Both the position numbers and the translations under genes were made by a program. The notes under the pieces are model-generated. The model was not told the DNA's origin and made no database searches. It saw only the letters and a list, made by a program, of their open reading frames with translations. Positions 15,572-23,829 of a stretch of DNA of 64,000 nucleotides are shown here, in pieces; the first letter of the stretch is position 1, and each line of letters opens with the position of its first letter. The stretch comes from RYN-230 sp963770545 (GTDB lineage Bacteria; Actinomycetota; Actinomycetes; Streptosporangiales; Streptosporangiaceae), in assembly GCA_963770545.1 (NCBI GenBank), contig CAVYQF010000008.1:1-64000 (forward strand), given 5' to 3'.

Positions 15572-16920
15572 GCCGTCGCTACCTTCTCCCCCAACGTCGC
15601 GGCGACCCGCGCGAAACCCTGCTCCAGATCCCAGATCAGATCCTCGACGGACTCGGTCCCGACCGACAGCCGCACCGTCCCTGGACCGACGCCGGCCGCC
15701 CGCAGTTCGTCGTCGCCCAGCTGGCGGTGCGTCGTGCTGGCCGGGTGGATGATCAGGCTCTTCGCGTCACCGACGTTCGCCAGGTGGGACCAGAGCGTCA
15801 CGCCGCGGATGAGGTTCTGCCCGCCCGCCCGGCCACCGGCGCAGTCGAAGGAGAACACCGCGCCCGCCCCGCGCGGCAGGTACTTCTCCACCAGCGGCTG
15901 GTACCTGCTCGCCGGCAGGCCCGGATAGGTCACATTCGACGCCAGCTCGTGCGCCTGCAGGAACGCCGCGATCGCCTGCGCGTTCTCGACGTGGCGTTCC
16001 ATCCGCAGCGACAGCGTCTCGAGCCCCTGCAGGAACAGGAAAGCATTGAACGGGGCCAGCGCCCCGCCCAGGTCGCGCAGGGTCTCGGCGCGCAGCTTCA
16101 TCAGATAGCCGTACGTCCCGAACGTCTCGTGGAACTGCAGGCCGTGGTAGGCCGGGGACGGATCCGCGACCACCGGAAACCGGCCGTTGGACCAGTTGAA
16201 CGTGCCCGACTCGACGACGACACCGCCGATGCTCGTGCCGTGGCCGCCGATGAACTTGGTCGCCGAGTGGATCACGATGTCGGCGCCCCATTCGATCGGG
16301 CGGCACAGGTACGGCGTCGCGAACGTGCTGTCCACGATCAGCGGCAGCTCGTGCTGGTGCGCGATGGCCGCCACCGTCTCGATGTCCAGCACGTTCCCGC
16401 CCGGGTTGCCGATCGTCTCGCCGAAGAACGCCTTGGTGTTGGCGCGGACCGCCTTGCGCCACGCCTCCGGGTCGTCGGGATCGACCCAGGTCAGCTCCAC
16501 GTTCATCTTGCGCAGCACATGCTTGAACTGGTTCACGGTCCCGCCGTAGAGCGCCGAGGACGAGACCACGTGGTCGCCCGGCTCCAGCAGCGTGAACAGC
16601 GCCGCCGCCTGCGCGGCGAGCCCGCTGGCGAACGCCACCGCGCCCGCGCCGCCCTCCAGGTTCGCCACCCGCTCCTCAAACACCGCGACCGTGGGGTTCA
16701 TGATGCGCGAGTACGTGTTCCCGTATTCCTGCAGGTTGAAGTAAGCCGCCGCGGATTCCGGGTCCTCGAACACGTAGCTGGTGGTCTGGAAGACCGGCAC
16801 CGCACGTGCGCCCGTGTTCGGGTCGGGCCGTTGCCCGGCGTGCAGTTGCCGTGTCTCGAAGCCGAATGCGCGGTCCTGTTCGGCAGGCACAGCCTCGGCC
16901 CGGGAGGGCTGGTCGGTCAC
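15568..16920 (-). CDS. metY: O-acetylhomoserine sulfhydrylase (aminocarboxypropyltransferase)
   Basis: The 450-residue PLP enzyme makes homocysteine from O-acetylhomoserine and sulfide. FETRQLHAGQ and VPVFQTTSYVFED open the Cys/Met-metabolism fold. YSRIMNPT (about 70-77) binds the cofactor phosphate across the dimer. VDSTFATP holds the Asp that contacts the pyridine nitrogen, and Lys222 in SATKFIGGHG forms the Schiff base. Length fits MetY (430-450) rather than MetB (380). The gene lies 19 bp after metX and overlaps the CoA-binding gene, so direct sulfhydrylation is the likely methionine route here. Confidence 0.94.
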   Translation of the reverse strand: MTDQPSRAEAVPAEQDRAFGFETRQLHAGQRPDPNTGARAVPVFQTTSYVFEDPESAAAYFNLQEYGNTYSRIMNPTVAVFEERVANLEGGAGAVAFASGLAAQAAALFTLLEPGDHVVSSSALYGGTVNQFKHVLRKMNVELTWVDPDDPEAWRKAVRANTKAFFGETIGNPGGNVLDIETVAAIAHQHELPLIVDSTFATPYLCRPIEWGADIVIHSATKFIGGHGTSIGGVVVESGTFNWSNGRFPVVADPSPAYHGLQFHETFGTYGYLMKLRAETLRDLGGALAPFNAFLFLQGLETLSLRMERHVENAQAIAAFLQAHELASNVTYPGLPASRYQPLVEKYLPRGAGAVFSFDCAGGRAGGQNLIRGVTLWSHLANVGDAKSLIIHPASTTHRQLGDDELRAAGVGPGTVRLSVGTESVEDLIWDLEQGFARVAATLGEKVATA

Positions 16921-16939
16921 GAAGATCCCTTCCTCGACG

Positions 16940-18187
16940 TCATCCGCCGGCTCTGCCCTCGGCCAGCCCGTGCTTGCTCACCGACCCGTGCTTGCTCAGA
17001 AACTGGCGGATTATGGGCGTCTGGCGCGCTTCCTCAAGCAGGAAGCAGTCGTGGCCGTACGGGGCCTCGATCACATGGAGCTCGGCCGGCTTGCCGAGAG
17101 CGCGAAGCGCGTCGGCGACTTCCGTCGACGCGGACGGCGGGTAGAGCCAGTCGGAACTGAACGCTACCAGCAGGGTGCGCGCCGAAATGCCTTCGAGGGC
17201 CTGGGTCAGCGCCCCGCCGCCGTACTGCCGGGCGAGATCGAAATACGTCAGCGCGCGCGACGTGTAGAGATAAGTGTTGGCGTCGAAGCGCCTGACGAAC
17301 GAGTCCGCCTGGTGGCGCAGGTAGCTCTCGACCTCGAACTCCGGTTCGGTGATCGTGTACCGGATATCGTCGGCGAACTGCAGCCGGCGGCCGAACTTAT
17401 CGTTCAGTGCCGGTGCGGACAGGTACGTGACGTGGCCGACCATGCGGGCTACCCCCAGGCCGGCCTCCGGCGCGGCGTCCGTGCCGTAGTAGCGGCCGCC
17501 CTGCCAGGCCGGGTCCCGCATGATCGCGGCCCGCGCGATCGCGTTCCAGGCCATGCCCTGCGGGTGCAGGGCATGCGTGCTGGCGATCGCCACGACAGCA
17601 TCGACCTGATCGGGAAACAAGATCGCCCACTCGAACGCCTGCATCCCGCCGAGCGAACCCCCGGCCACCGCCGCCAGCCGCTCGATACCGAGGGTGTCCA
17701 GGAATGCACGCTCGGTTCGTACCATGTCCGCGACAGTGATCACGGGGAAGTCCGGCCCGTACGGCCGGCCCGTCGCCGGGTCGGTGGACGACGGCCCCGT
17801 CGTCCCGCGGCACCCGCCGAGCAGGTTCGTGGAAACAACGAAGAACCGATCAGTATCAAACGCCTTGCCGGGGCCGATCATCCCGTCCCACCAGCCGAGT
17901 CCCCGGCGGGCCCCGTCGTCGCGATCCTCGGCGCCGAACCCGTCGCGCGTGCTCTCCTCGGGCGGCGTCTTCGCGAAGCCCGCCGCATGGGCGTCGCCGC
18001 TGAGCGCGTGGCAGACCAGGATGACGTTGTCGCGCCGGGGTGAGAGGGCACCGTAGGTCTCGTACGCCACGCGAACCGGATGCAGCTCCCGACCGCAGTC
18101 GAGCCGCACCGGCTCCGGCAGGTCGAGGTACTGCGTTTCGACGGTTCCGACCGAGCCGGCCGCGAGCGTCGAGGCTGGCTCCGCCAT
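16940..18187 (-). CDS. metX: Homoserine O-acetyltransferase
   Basis: The 415-residue alpha/beta-hydrolase-fold enzyme activates homoserine with acetyl-CoA. The oxyanion region CHALSGDAHAAG, nucleophile Ser178 in GGSLGGMQAFEWA, the acid in SSDWLYPP and the His in GHDCFLLEEAR complete the triad. STNLLGGCRGTTGPSS is a MetX hallmark. The ATG at 18187 is chosen: the domain starts 20 residues later, and the longer open frame only lies antisense to the OsmC gene. It leads the metX-metY-CoA-binding operon and is divergent from an OsmC gene. I saw no SAM riboswitch in the 91-bp gap. Confidence 0.93.
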   Translation of the reverse strand: MAEPASTLAAGSVGTVETQYLDLPEPVRLDCGRELHPVRVAYETYGALSPRRDNVILVCHALSGDAHAAGFAKTPPEESTRDGFGAEDRDDGARRGLGWWDGMIGPGKAFDTDRFFVVSTNLLGGCRGTTGPSSTDPATGRPYGPDFPVITVADMVRTERAFLDTLGIERLAAVAGGSLGGMQAFEWAILFPDQVDAVVAIASTHALHPQGMAWNAIARAAIMRDPAWQGGRYYGTDAAPEAGLGVARMVGHVTYLSAPALNDKFGRRLQFADDIRYTITEPEFEVESYLRHQADSFVRRFDANTYLYTSRALTYFDLARQYGGGALTQALEGISARTLLVAFSSDWLYPPSASTEVADALRALGKPAELHVIEAPYGHDCFLLEEARQTPIIRQFLSKHGSVSKHGLAEGRAGG

Positions 18188-18219
18188 GGGGGCTATGGTA
18201 GCCCGGCCTGGGCAGTGTA

Positions 18220-18247
18220 TTGTCAACCATCGCCATAGGGAAATAAT
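18220..18247 (+). promoter_or_regulatory. Candidate sigma-70-type promoter for the OsmC gene
   Basis: TTGTCA at 18220-18225 and AATAAT at 18242-18247 are separated by 16 bp and lie about 30 bp before the OsmC start. This AT-rich patch stands out in the 91-bp divergent gap. A SigA-like housekeeping promoter is the simplest reading. Confidence 0.5.
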
Positions 18248-18278
18248 CGGACGTAGGAGCAAAGGGGGGTATCGCGAC

Positions 18279-18827
18279 ATGACGACCGTCACCAACGGTG
18301 TCAACGTGCAGGCACTGCTCGACGCGCGCGAAGTGCTGAAGGGTGCGCCAGAGGCGGCCCAGTTCACCTGGCGGGCGACTGCCAAGTGGCAGGGCGGCGT
18401 GCACAGCACGATGAAGGTCCAGAGTTTTTTTGGCCTCGGGGAGGAGCACAACCACAACGACGAGTGGTCGTTCGAAGCCGACCACCCCGAGGTCTTCGCG
18501 GCGGAGGACCAGGGCATCACGCCGATCGAGTACCTCCTCGTCGGCCTGGCGAGCTGCCTGACGGGGGGTATCGCGTCCGTCGCGGAGAACCGCGGCATCC
18601 AGCTCCGTTCGGTGGAGTCCACGGTCGAGGGCGGGCACGACATCCGCGGGATCCTCGGTGCCGACAGCGACGTCCGCAACGGCTTCAACGACATCAAGGT
18701 GACGTTCACCATCGACGCGGACGCGTCGCGGCAGGAGATCGAGGCGCTGGTGGCCCAGTCCCAGAAGCGCTCCGCCGTGTTCGACGCGCTCACGAATCCT
18801 ACGAACGTCACCGTCGAAGTCGCGTGA
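18279..18827 (+). CDS. OsmC-family protein (peroxide/persulfide-type)
   Basis: The 182-residue protein has the OsmC fold: FTWRATAKWQGGVHSTMKVQ, EYLLVGLASCLTGGIASVAE with the peroxidatic Cys, and a C-terminal SRQEIEALVAQSQKRSAVFD helix. The second Cys of classical OsmC/Ohr is replaced in KRSAVFDAL, so a two-cysteine peroxidase cycle is unlikely and the activity may differ. GGGGGG precedes the ATG at 18279. It is divergent from metX and directly followed by a flavoprotein gene, which fits a role in handling reactive sulfur or oxidants. Confidence 0.88.
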   Translation: MTTVTNGVNVQALLDAREVLKGAPEAAQFTWRATAKWQGGVHSTMKVQSFFGLGEEHNHNDEWSFEADHPEVFAAEDQGITPIEYLLVGLASCLTGGIASVAENRGIQLRSVESTVEGGHDIRGILGADSDVRNGFNDIKVTFTIDADASRQEIEALVAQSQKRSAVFDALTNPTNVTVEVA

Positions 18828-18861
18828 GCAGCCGCTCTGGGAAGCACTGAGGGACTACGCC

Positions 18862-20136
18862 ATCGAGCGCACCACCACGGTCGTCGTCGGCGGGGGGCAC
18901 GCGGGCCTCGCCGCGAGCTGTTTCCTTAGCGAGCGGTCGATCGACCACGTCGTTCTCGAGCGCGGGGAGGTGGCGAATTCCTGGCGGCGCGAGCGCTGGG
19001 ACTCGCTGCGGCTGCTCACTCCTAACTGGCAGAGCCGCCTGCCGGGCCTTCGCTACGAAGGCCCGGATCCAGACGGCTACATGACGGTGGGCGAAGTGAT
19101 CGAGTTCATCGATCACTTCGCCAAGGTCTCGCGCGCTCCCGTCCGGACGGGCGTGAACGTCACCGGGGTGCGGCCGGCCAGTGATGGGTACCAGGTGGCC
19201 ACGAGCGACGGCGACATCGCCGCCCGGACGGTGGTCATCGCGAGCGGCGCGTGCAATCAGCCAGCGGTGCCGCCGCTTCGCGATGGCGTCCCGGCCTCCG
19301 TCGAGCAGCTGACGACGTTCGGCTATCGCCACCCCGGCCAGCTGCCCGACGGCGGCGTGCTCGTCGTGGGAGCCTCGGCCACCGGCCTGCAGCTGGCCGC
19401 GGAGCTGAGGCGATCGGGCCGGCCGGTGACTCTCTCGGTGGGGGAGCACGTGCGGTTGCCGCGCACCTACCGCGGACGCGATGTGCTGTGGTGGATGGAC
19501 GCGTCGGGCGTGTGGGATCAGCGCTACGACGAGGTTGAGGATCTCACCCGGGCCCGGCGGCTGCCCTCGCCCCAGCTCGTCGGGACCCGGGAGCGGATGA
19601 CGCTGGATCTCAACGCGCTCGCCTCAGCGGGTGTCGAGCTGGTGGGCCGCTGGGCGGCGGTACGTGATGGCCGCGCGATGTTCTCCGGTGGGCTGCGCAA
19701 CGTTTTCTCGCTCGCGGACCTCAAGATGGAGCGCCTGCTGGGCACGTTCGACGAGTGGGCCAAGGCGGAGGGGTATGACGCCGAGGTCGGACCCATCGAG
19801 CGCTTCGAGGCGACCCGCGTGCCAGAGTCGACGCGTCTGCAGCTCGACCTGGGAAGTGGCGAGATTGCCGCGATCGTGTGGGCGACGGGTTTCCGGCCTG
19901 ACTACGGATGGCTCGACGTGCCGGTGGTCGACGCCAAGGGCCACCTGGAGCACGAGGGCGGTGTGGTCGGCCGCCCGGGCCTGTACGCCCTGGGGCTGCC
20001 CGTGCTGCGGCGGCGCAAGTCCACGTTCATCTGCGGTATCGAGGACGACGCGCGCGAGGTGATCGATCACCTCGCGCGGTACCTGGCTGGAACCCTTTTT
20101 CCTGACCAAGCCGAGTTTCTTGACAAAGTCGAGTGA
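18862..20136 (+). CDS. FAD/NAD(P)-dependent monooxygenase-like flavoprotein, no canonical start codon
   Basis: About 424 residues. The N-terminus TTTVVVGGGHAGLAASCFLS is the FAD Rossmann motif, and GVLVVGASATGLQLAAEL is the NAD(P) motif. IVWATGFRPDYGW and the terminal Gly/Asp region fit flavin monooxygenase/thioredoxin-reductase-like enzymes (YhhR/CzcO type). No ATG or GTG lies in frame before residue 36. The family usually starts with Met-Glu-Arg, and here the matching codons read ATC GAG CGC at 18862, preceded by GAGGG. Either ATC (or CTG at 18847) is used, or the start codon is mutated. It follows the OsmC gene closely. Confidence 0.8.
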   Translation: MERTTTVVVGGGHAGLAASCFLSERSIDHVVLERGEVANSWRRERWDSLRLLTPNWQSRLPGLRYEGPDPDGYMTVGEVIEFIDHFAKVSRAPVRTGVNVTGVRPASDGYQVATSDGDIAARTVVIASGACNQPAVPPLRDGVPASVEQLTTFGYRHPGQLPDGGVLVVGASATGLQLAAELRRSGRPVTLSVGEHVRLPRTYRGRDVLWWMDASGVWDQRYDEVEDLTRARRLPSPQLVGTRERMTLDLNALASAGVELVGRWAAVRDGRAMFSGGLRNVFSLADLKMERLLGTFDEWAKAEGYDAEVGPIERFEATRVPESTRLQLDLGSGEIAAIVWATGFRPDYGWLDVPVVDAKGHLEHEGGVVGRPGLYALGLPVLRRRKSTFICGIEDDAREVIDHLARYLAGTLFPDQAEFLDKVE

Positions 20137-20147
20137 TATTGTAGAGA
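20120..20147 (+). promoter_or_regulatory. Weak promoter candidate for the second OsmC gene
   Basis: TTGACA at 20120-20125 is a perfect -35 box, 16 bp from TAGAGA at 20142-20147. It overlaps the end of the flavoprotein gene and precedes the GTG at 20203. The -10 match is poor. Confidence 0.35.
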
Positions 20148-20202
20148 ATGACGGCGTCCCGCCCCCACCTGGAGGCAGGCCCCCCGGCCTGGGAGGTCAG
20201 CA

Positions 20203-20676
20203 GTGTCGCTGAGCACGCTCATCGCAGATACGCGCAAGGCCGTCGCCGACGATCCCGCGAACGCACAGGCTGTGTTCGCCGCCCAGGGAACGCTGGTCGG
20301 CGTGACCGAAGTGGATATCGCCACGGGAGCGCATTCCTTCAAGGTGGATGAGCCGCCCGCGCTGGGCGGGGCCGATGCGGCGGCGAACCCGGTGCAGTAC
20401 GCGCTGGCCTCGCTGGGGTCGTGCCAGGCCATCACCTACCAGTTCTGGGCTGAGCAGCTCGGCATCGGATTCGACACGCTGAGCGTGCGGGTGGAGGGCG
20501 ACCTCGACATCCGCGGGTTCCTGGGCTTCGACGACAGCGTGCGGCCGGGTCTTTCCGCCGTCCGGGTCGAGGTCACCGTGAGCGGGCCGGAGAGCCCTGA
20601 GCGCTACCAGGCTCTGGCCGCCGCGGTCGATCAGCACTGGTGGCCGGGTCGCCGACGAAGGTCTGCTTGCCGGTGA
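20203..20676 (+). pseudogene. OsmC-family gene truncated at its 3' end
   Basis: The GTG at 20203 follows GGGAGG. The chain has the OsmC features VGVTEVDIATGAHSFKVDEP and NPVQYALASLGSCQAITYQF with the first Cys. It stops being OsmC-like at YQALAAAVDQH (about 20639), just where the second conserved Cys (usually H-C-P-V) would follow. It then reads through 13 foreign residues that are antisense to the neighbouring LLM gene. The convergent LLM gene loses its own C-terminus at the same point. The product would lack the second catalytic Cys and the last strands. Confidence 0.75.
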
Positions 20677-21790
20677 CCTCGATGATCAGTTCACGGATCG
20701 ACAGCTGGCCTGCCTCCGCTCTGGCCCGCCACTGGGCCGCGGTGGCCAGCGGATCCCGGTACATCCGCACGCTGGCCCGGCCGCGGGCAATCGTGTTCTC
20801 GCCCGGGTCGGGATCGATATCCGGCAGCGGGCCGTCCGGGTCGTAGCCCGACAGGTCCCGGTTCCACAACTGCTCCAGGAAGGCGATCGCGGTCTGCCCG
20901 CTGACCTGCTGGAAACGCACCTCCCTGGCCACGTCCCGGGCCTCGTCGTCGGTGTCGCCGAGCACGAACGTCGCGGCCGGGAGGATCAGCAACTGGTCCC
21001 GGCGGCGGCCATGCCGGGCCAGGCGCCCCTTGACGTCGGCGTAGAAGGCCTGACCCTCGGTGAGCGTGCCGTGGCGGCTGAAGATGGCATCGGCGCTGGC
21101 CGCGGCGAACTCGCGGCCCTCGTCTGAGTCACCGGCCTGGAAGATGACCGGGCGTCCCTGCGGGCTGCGGGGCACGTTGAAGCGCCCGCTGATGCCGAAG
21201 TGGGCATCGGCGCGGGCGAACTGGCCCGCGTCCGCGTCGGCGAGGAAGGTGCCGGACGCCTGATCGGCGATGATCTCATCACCGCGCCAGGAGTCGAACA
21301 GCTCCCAGGTCGTTTCCAGGAAGGTCCGCGCCCGGCTGTAGCGGTCCTCCTGCGGCAGGAAGCCGCCGCGCCGGAAGTTCTCGCCGGTGAACGCGTCCCA
21401 GGACGTGACCACATTCCAGGCCGCCCGCCCGCTGGACAGATGATCAAGGCTGGCGAACTGCCGGGCCACCTCATAAGGCTCGTTGAAGGTGGAGTTGATG
21501 GTTCCGGCCAGGCCGAGCCGGCTGGTGACCGCAGCGAGCGCGGCCAGGACGGTGAAGGTGTCCGGACGCCCCACCACATCGAGGTCGTAGATCTCACCGT
21601 TCTGCTCCCGCAGCCGCAGCCCTTCGGCCAGGAACAGGAAGCCGAACTTGGCCCGCTCCGCGGTCCGGGCCAGATGCGCGAAGGACGCGAACTCGATATG
21701 GCTGCCGGAACGAGGATCGCTCCAGACCGTGGTGTTGTTCACGCCGGGGAAATGCGCGGCAAGGTGAATCTGCTTCAGCGGCCTGGCCAT
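20573..21790 (-). CDS. NtaA/SnaA/DszA-type FMN-dependent monooxygenase, C-terminally truncated
   Basis: The 405-residue product starts at the ATG at 21790 (GGAGCTGACC before it). It has the LLM-fold hallmarks of the NtaA/SnaA/DszA group: LKQIHLAAHFPGVNNTTVWS, TINSTFNEPYEVARQFASLD, SSGRAAWNVVTSW and SPQGRPVIFQAGDSDEGREF. These enzymes oxygenate chelators, antibiotics or organosulfur compounds with a separate FMN reductase. Homology ends at GDPAT (about 20641), where the usual Val-Ala-Asp helix and the last 50 or so residues should follow. The final 22 residues are antisense OsmC sequence. Activity is doubtful because the C-terminal barrel helices are missing. Confidence 0.75.
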   Translation of the reverse strand: MARPLKQIHLAAHFPGVNNTTVWSDPRSGSHIEFASFAHLARTAERAKFGFLFLAEGLRLREQNGEIYDLDVVGRPDTFTVLAALAAVTSRLGLAGTINSTFNEPYEVARQFASLDHLSSGRAAWNVVTSWDAFTGENFRRGGFLPQEDRYSRARTFLETTWELFDSWRGDEIIADQASGTFLADADAGQFARADAHFGISGRFNVPRSPQGRPVIFQAGDSDEGREFAAASADAIFSRHGTLTEGQAFYADVKGRLARHGRRRDQLLILPAATFVLGDTDDEARDVAREVRFQQVSGQTAIAFLEQLWNRDLSGYDPDGPLPDIDPDPGENTIARGRASVRMYRDPLATAAQWRARAEAGQLSIRELIIEVTGKQTFVGDPATSADRPRRPEPGSAQGSPARSR

Positions 21791-21792
21791 GG

Positions 21793-22985
21793 TCAGCTCC
21801 TCCCGGAGACGGCGTAGCGGCTCGCGGGCCGGCCGAGCCCGAGCCGCCCGCGCAGCGTGCCAGCGTCGTAGGACGTGCGGAACACGCCGCGGCGCTGCAG
21901 TTCGGGCACCAGGTCCCGGGTGATCACCTGGAGATCGGCGGGAATCCCGCCCGGGCGCAGCCGGAAGCCGGACAGCCCGGCCTGCTGCCACTCCTGGAGC
22001 AGGCCGGCGAGCTGGGCGGGGGTGCCGGTGAAGACGGCCGCGTCGCTCGGGCATTCGTCCCCGGCCAGCTCATCCAACCGGGCCTTCCGGTCCGCCGCGG
22101 CGCTGGCCTCCGGGGCCAGGAACACCACGAGGTCGGCGAAGACGCTGATCGGTTCCGGCCCGCGGCCGGCTTCCGCGTGAGCGGCCTGGATTTCCGCCAC
22201 GATGGCGCGGGCCTGGGCGGGGTCGTGCGGGGTGACGAAGCCGACGTCGGCAGCCTGGCCGATCAGCCGGTACGCCACCCCCGCGTGCCCCAGCGCGGCG
22301 ACCACCGGCTGGCCCTGCGGCGGCCGCGGAGTGATCGACGGGCCCTTGACGCTGAAGTAGTCCCCGGCGAATTTGATGTAGTCCAGCTTGCCGCGGTCGA
22401 CGAACCGCCCGGTCGCGGTGTCCCGGATCTCGGCGTCATCCTCCCAGCTGTCCCACAGCCGCCTGATCACCCCGACGTAGTCCGCAGCCTCCGCGAACAG
22501 CCCGGTGATCAGCTGCGCGGCCGCCGGATCCGCGCGGTCCCGCAGGTCCGGGGCGGGACGGCCCGCCGCCCGAAGTGCGCGGCCTCATGCGGGCTGGCCG
22601 ATACCCGGACCTGGACTCCGGCTCGCCCGGAGCTGACGTAGTCGAGGGTCGCGATGGCTTTGGAGATGTGGAACGGCTCGGTGTGGGTGACGACGGCGAC
22701 CGGCACCAGCCCGATATGGCGAGTCACCGGCGCCACCCGGGCCGCGATGAGGACGGCGTCCAGCCGCCCCCGTACCTGGTCCGTGCGGGAGTCTGGCCTG
22801 CTGCCGCGGGAGGACTGCAGGCTGAGCCCGTCCTCGATGGTCACGAAATCGAGCAGGCCGCGCTCGGCCTCGCCGATGACGTCGGTCCAGTAGCCGGCGG
22901 TAAACAGCTCGGCCGGGCGCGCCCCCGGCTCGCGCCACGCGGCGGGATGCCATCCAGCGCCGTCGAGCGCGACGGAAAGATGCAT
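21793..22985 (-). pseudogene. Second LLM-class FMN-dependent monooxygenase, single frameshift
   Basis: The ATG at 22985 (MHLSVALDGAGWHPAAWREP) opens an LLM enzyme with VTIEDGLSLQ, IGLVPVAVVTHTEPFHISKA and YVSSGRAGVQVRVSAS. At about 22560 in a GGGCGGCGGGCC run the frame changes. The other frame continues without loss as LITGLFAEAADYVGVIRRLW, then DSWEDDAEIRDTATGRF and SITPRPPQGQPVVAALGHAG to the stop at 21793. A one-base indel explains everything, so it is either a recent mutation or an assembly error. The stop lies 2 bp from the next LLM start, so the two form an operon. Confidence 0.8.
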
Positions 22986-23061
22986 GTGGCCAGGCGCGGA
23001 GATAGTCAGGACGTGCCTCCAGCCGCTCTCGAGCACCGATACGGGACCTTACCAAAACTGT

Positions 23062-23080
23062 ATTATCTCTATCGGAATAG
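23062..23080 (-). promoter_or_regulatory. Promoter and dyad upstream of the LLM operon
   Basis: On the minus strand GATAAT (complement of 23063-23068) is a -10-like box, and a CTAT-CGGA-ATAG dyad (23069-23080) sits directly upstream in the spacer. The minus-strand reading ATTCCGATAG resembles boxes bound by Rrf2-type cysteine/sulfur regulators, but this is only a resemblance. The LLM genes and the neighbouring met genes would fit sulfur control. Confidence 0.35.
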
Positions 23081-23130
23081 TCGAGTATGCGGAGGAGGCG
23101 TGGCGGTTGCCCGGGCCCGGGCTGAGCCTC

Positions 23131-23829
23131 CTAGCGCGGGCCGGCCGGGCGGTCCGGCGGGTCAGTGCCCGGGGTGATCAGCCTGGATTCATAGGCGAGC
23201 ACGACGGCCTGGACGCGGTCACGCAAGCCGAGCTTGGCCAGGATCCGGCCGACGTGGATCTTCACCGTGCCCTCGGAGAGGTGCAGGTCGGCCGCGATCT
23301 CGCCGTTGGACATGCCCGCCGCGATGTGGGTGAAGACGTCCTGCTCGCGGACGGTGAGGGCCCCCCGGATCCGGGCGGCGCGCGGCCCGCTGGAGGGCTC
23401 GGCCGGCTGGGCGGTGGCGAACTGGTGGATGAGCCGCCGGGTGGACGTCGGGGCGAGGACCGCGTCACCAGCGGCGATCGTGCGGATGGCGGCGGCCAGG
23501 GCGTCCGGCTGGGTGTCTTTGAGCAGGAAGCCGCTGGCGCCGGCGCGCAGGCTGGCGTAGACGTACTCGTCGAGGTCGAAGGTGGTCAGGATCAGCACCC
23601 TGGTGGGCAGCCCTGCGGTCACGATCTCGCGGGTCGCCTCGATGCCGTCACAGCCAGGCATCCGGACATCCATGAGCACCACATCCGGCCGCAGTGCGGT
23701 GCACATGGACACCGCGGTCCGGCCGTCGGCGGCCTCGCCGGCCACCTCGATGTCGGGCTCGGCGCTGAGGATCAGGCGGAAACCCTTCCTGATCAGGGCA
23801 TGGTCGTCGACCAGGAGCACGCTGATCAC
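23131..23829 (-). CDS. NarL/LuxR-type response regulator
   Basis: The 232-residue regulator has a receiver domain (ISVLLVDDHALIRKGFRLIL, phospho-Asp in VVLMDVRMPG, Thr/Lys switch in LTTFD and FLLKD) and a C-terminal LuxR HTH (GALTVREQDVFTHIAAGMSN, GTVKIHVGRILAKLGLRDR). The GTG at 23829 is chosen because the longer frame only overlays the kinase gene. GTGA overlaps the kinase stop, giving translational coupling. It is the last gene of an ABC ATPase-permease-kinase-regulator operon and probably controls that transporter. Confidence 0.92.
   Translation of the reverse strand: MISVLLVDDHALIRKGFRLILSAEPDIEVAGEAADGRTAVSMCTALRPDVVLMDVRMPGCDGIEATREIVTAGLPTRVLILTTFDLDEYVYASLRAGASGFLLKDTQPDALAAAIRTIAAGDAVLAPTSTRRLIHQFATAQPAEPSSGPRAARIRGALTVREQDVFTHIAAGMSNGEIAADLHLSEGTVKIHVGRILAKLGLRDRVQAVVLAYESRLITPGTDPPDRPAGPR

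Noticed and set aside
18188..18278. SAM riboswitch upstream of metX
   Set aside because: The 91-bp gap has no multi-helix structure or conserved riboswitch core that I could recognise; it fits promoters only.
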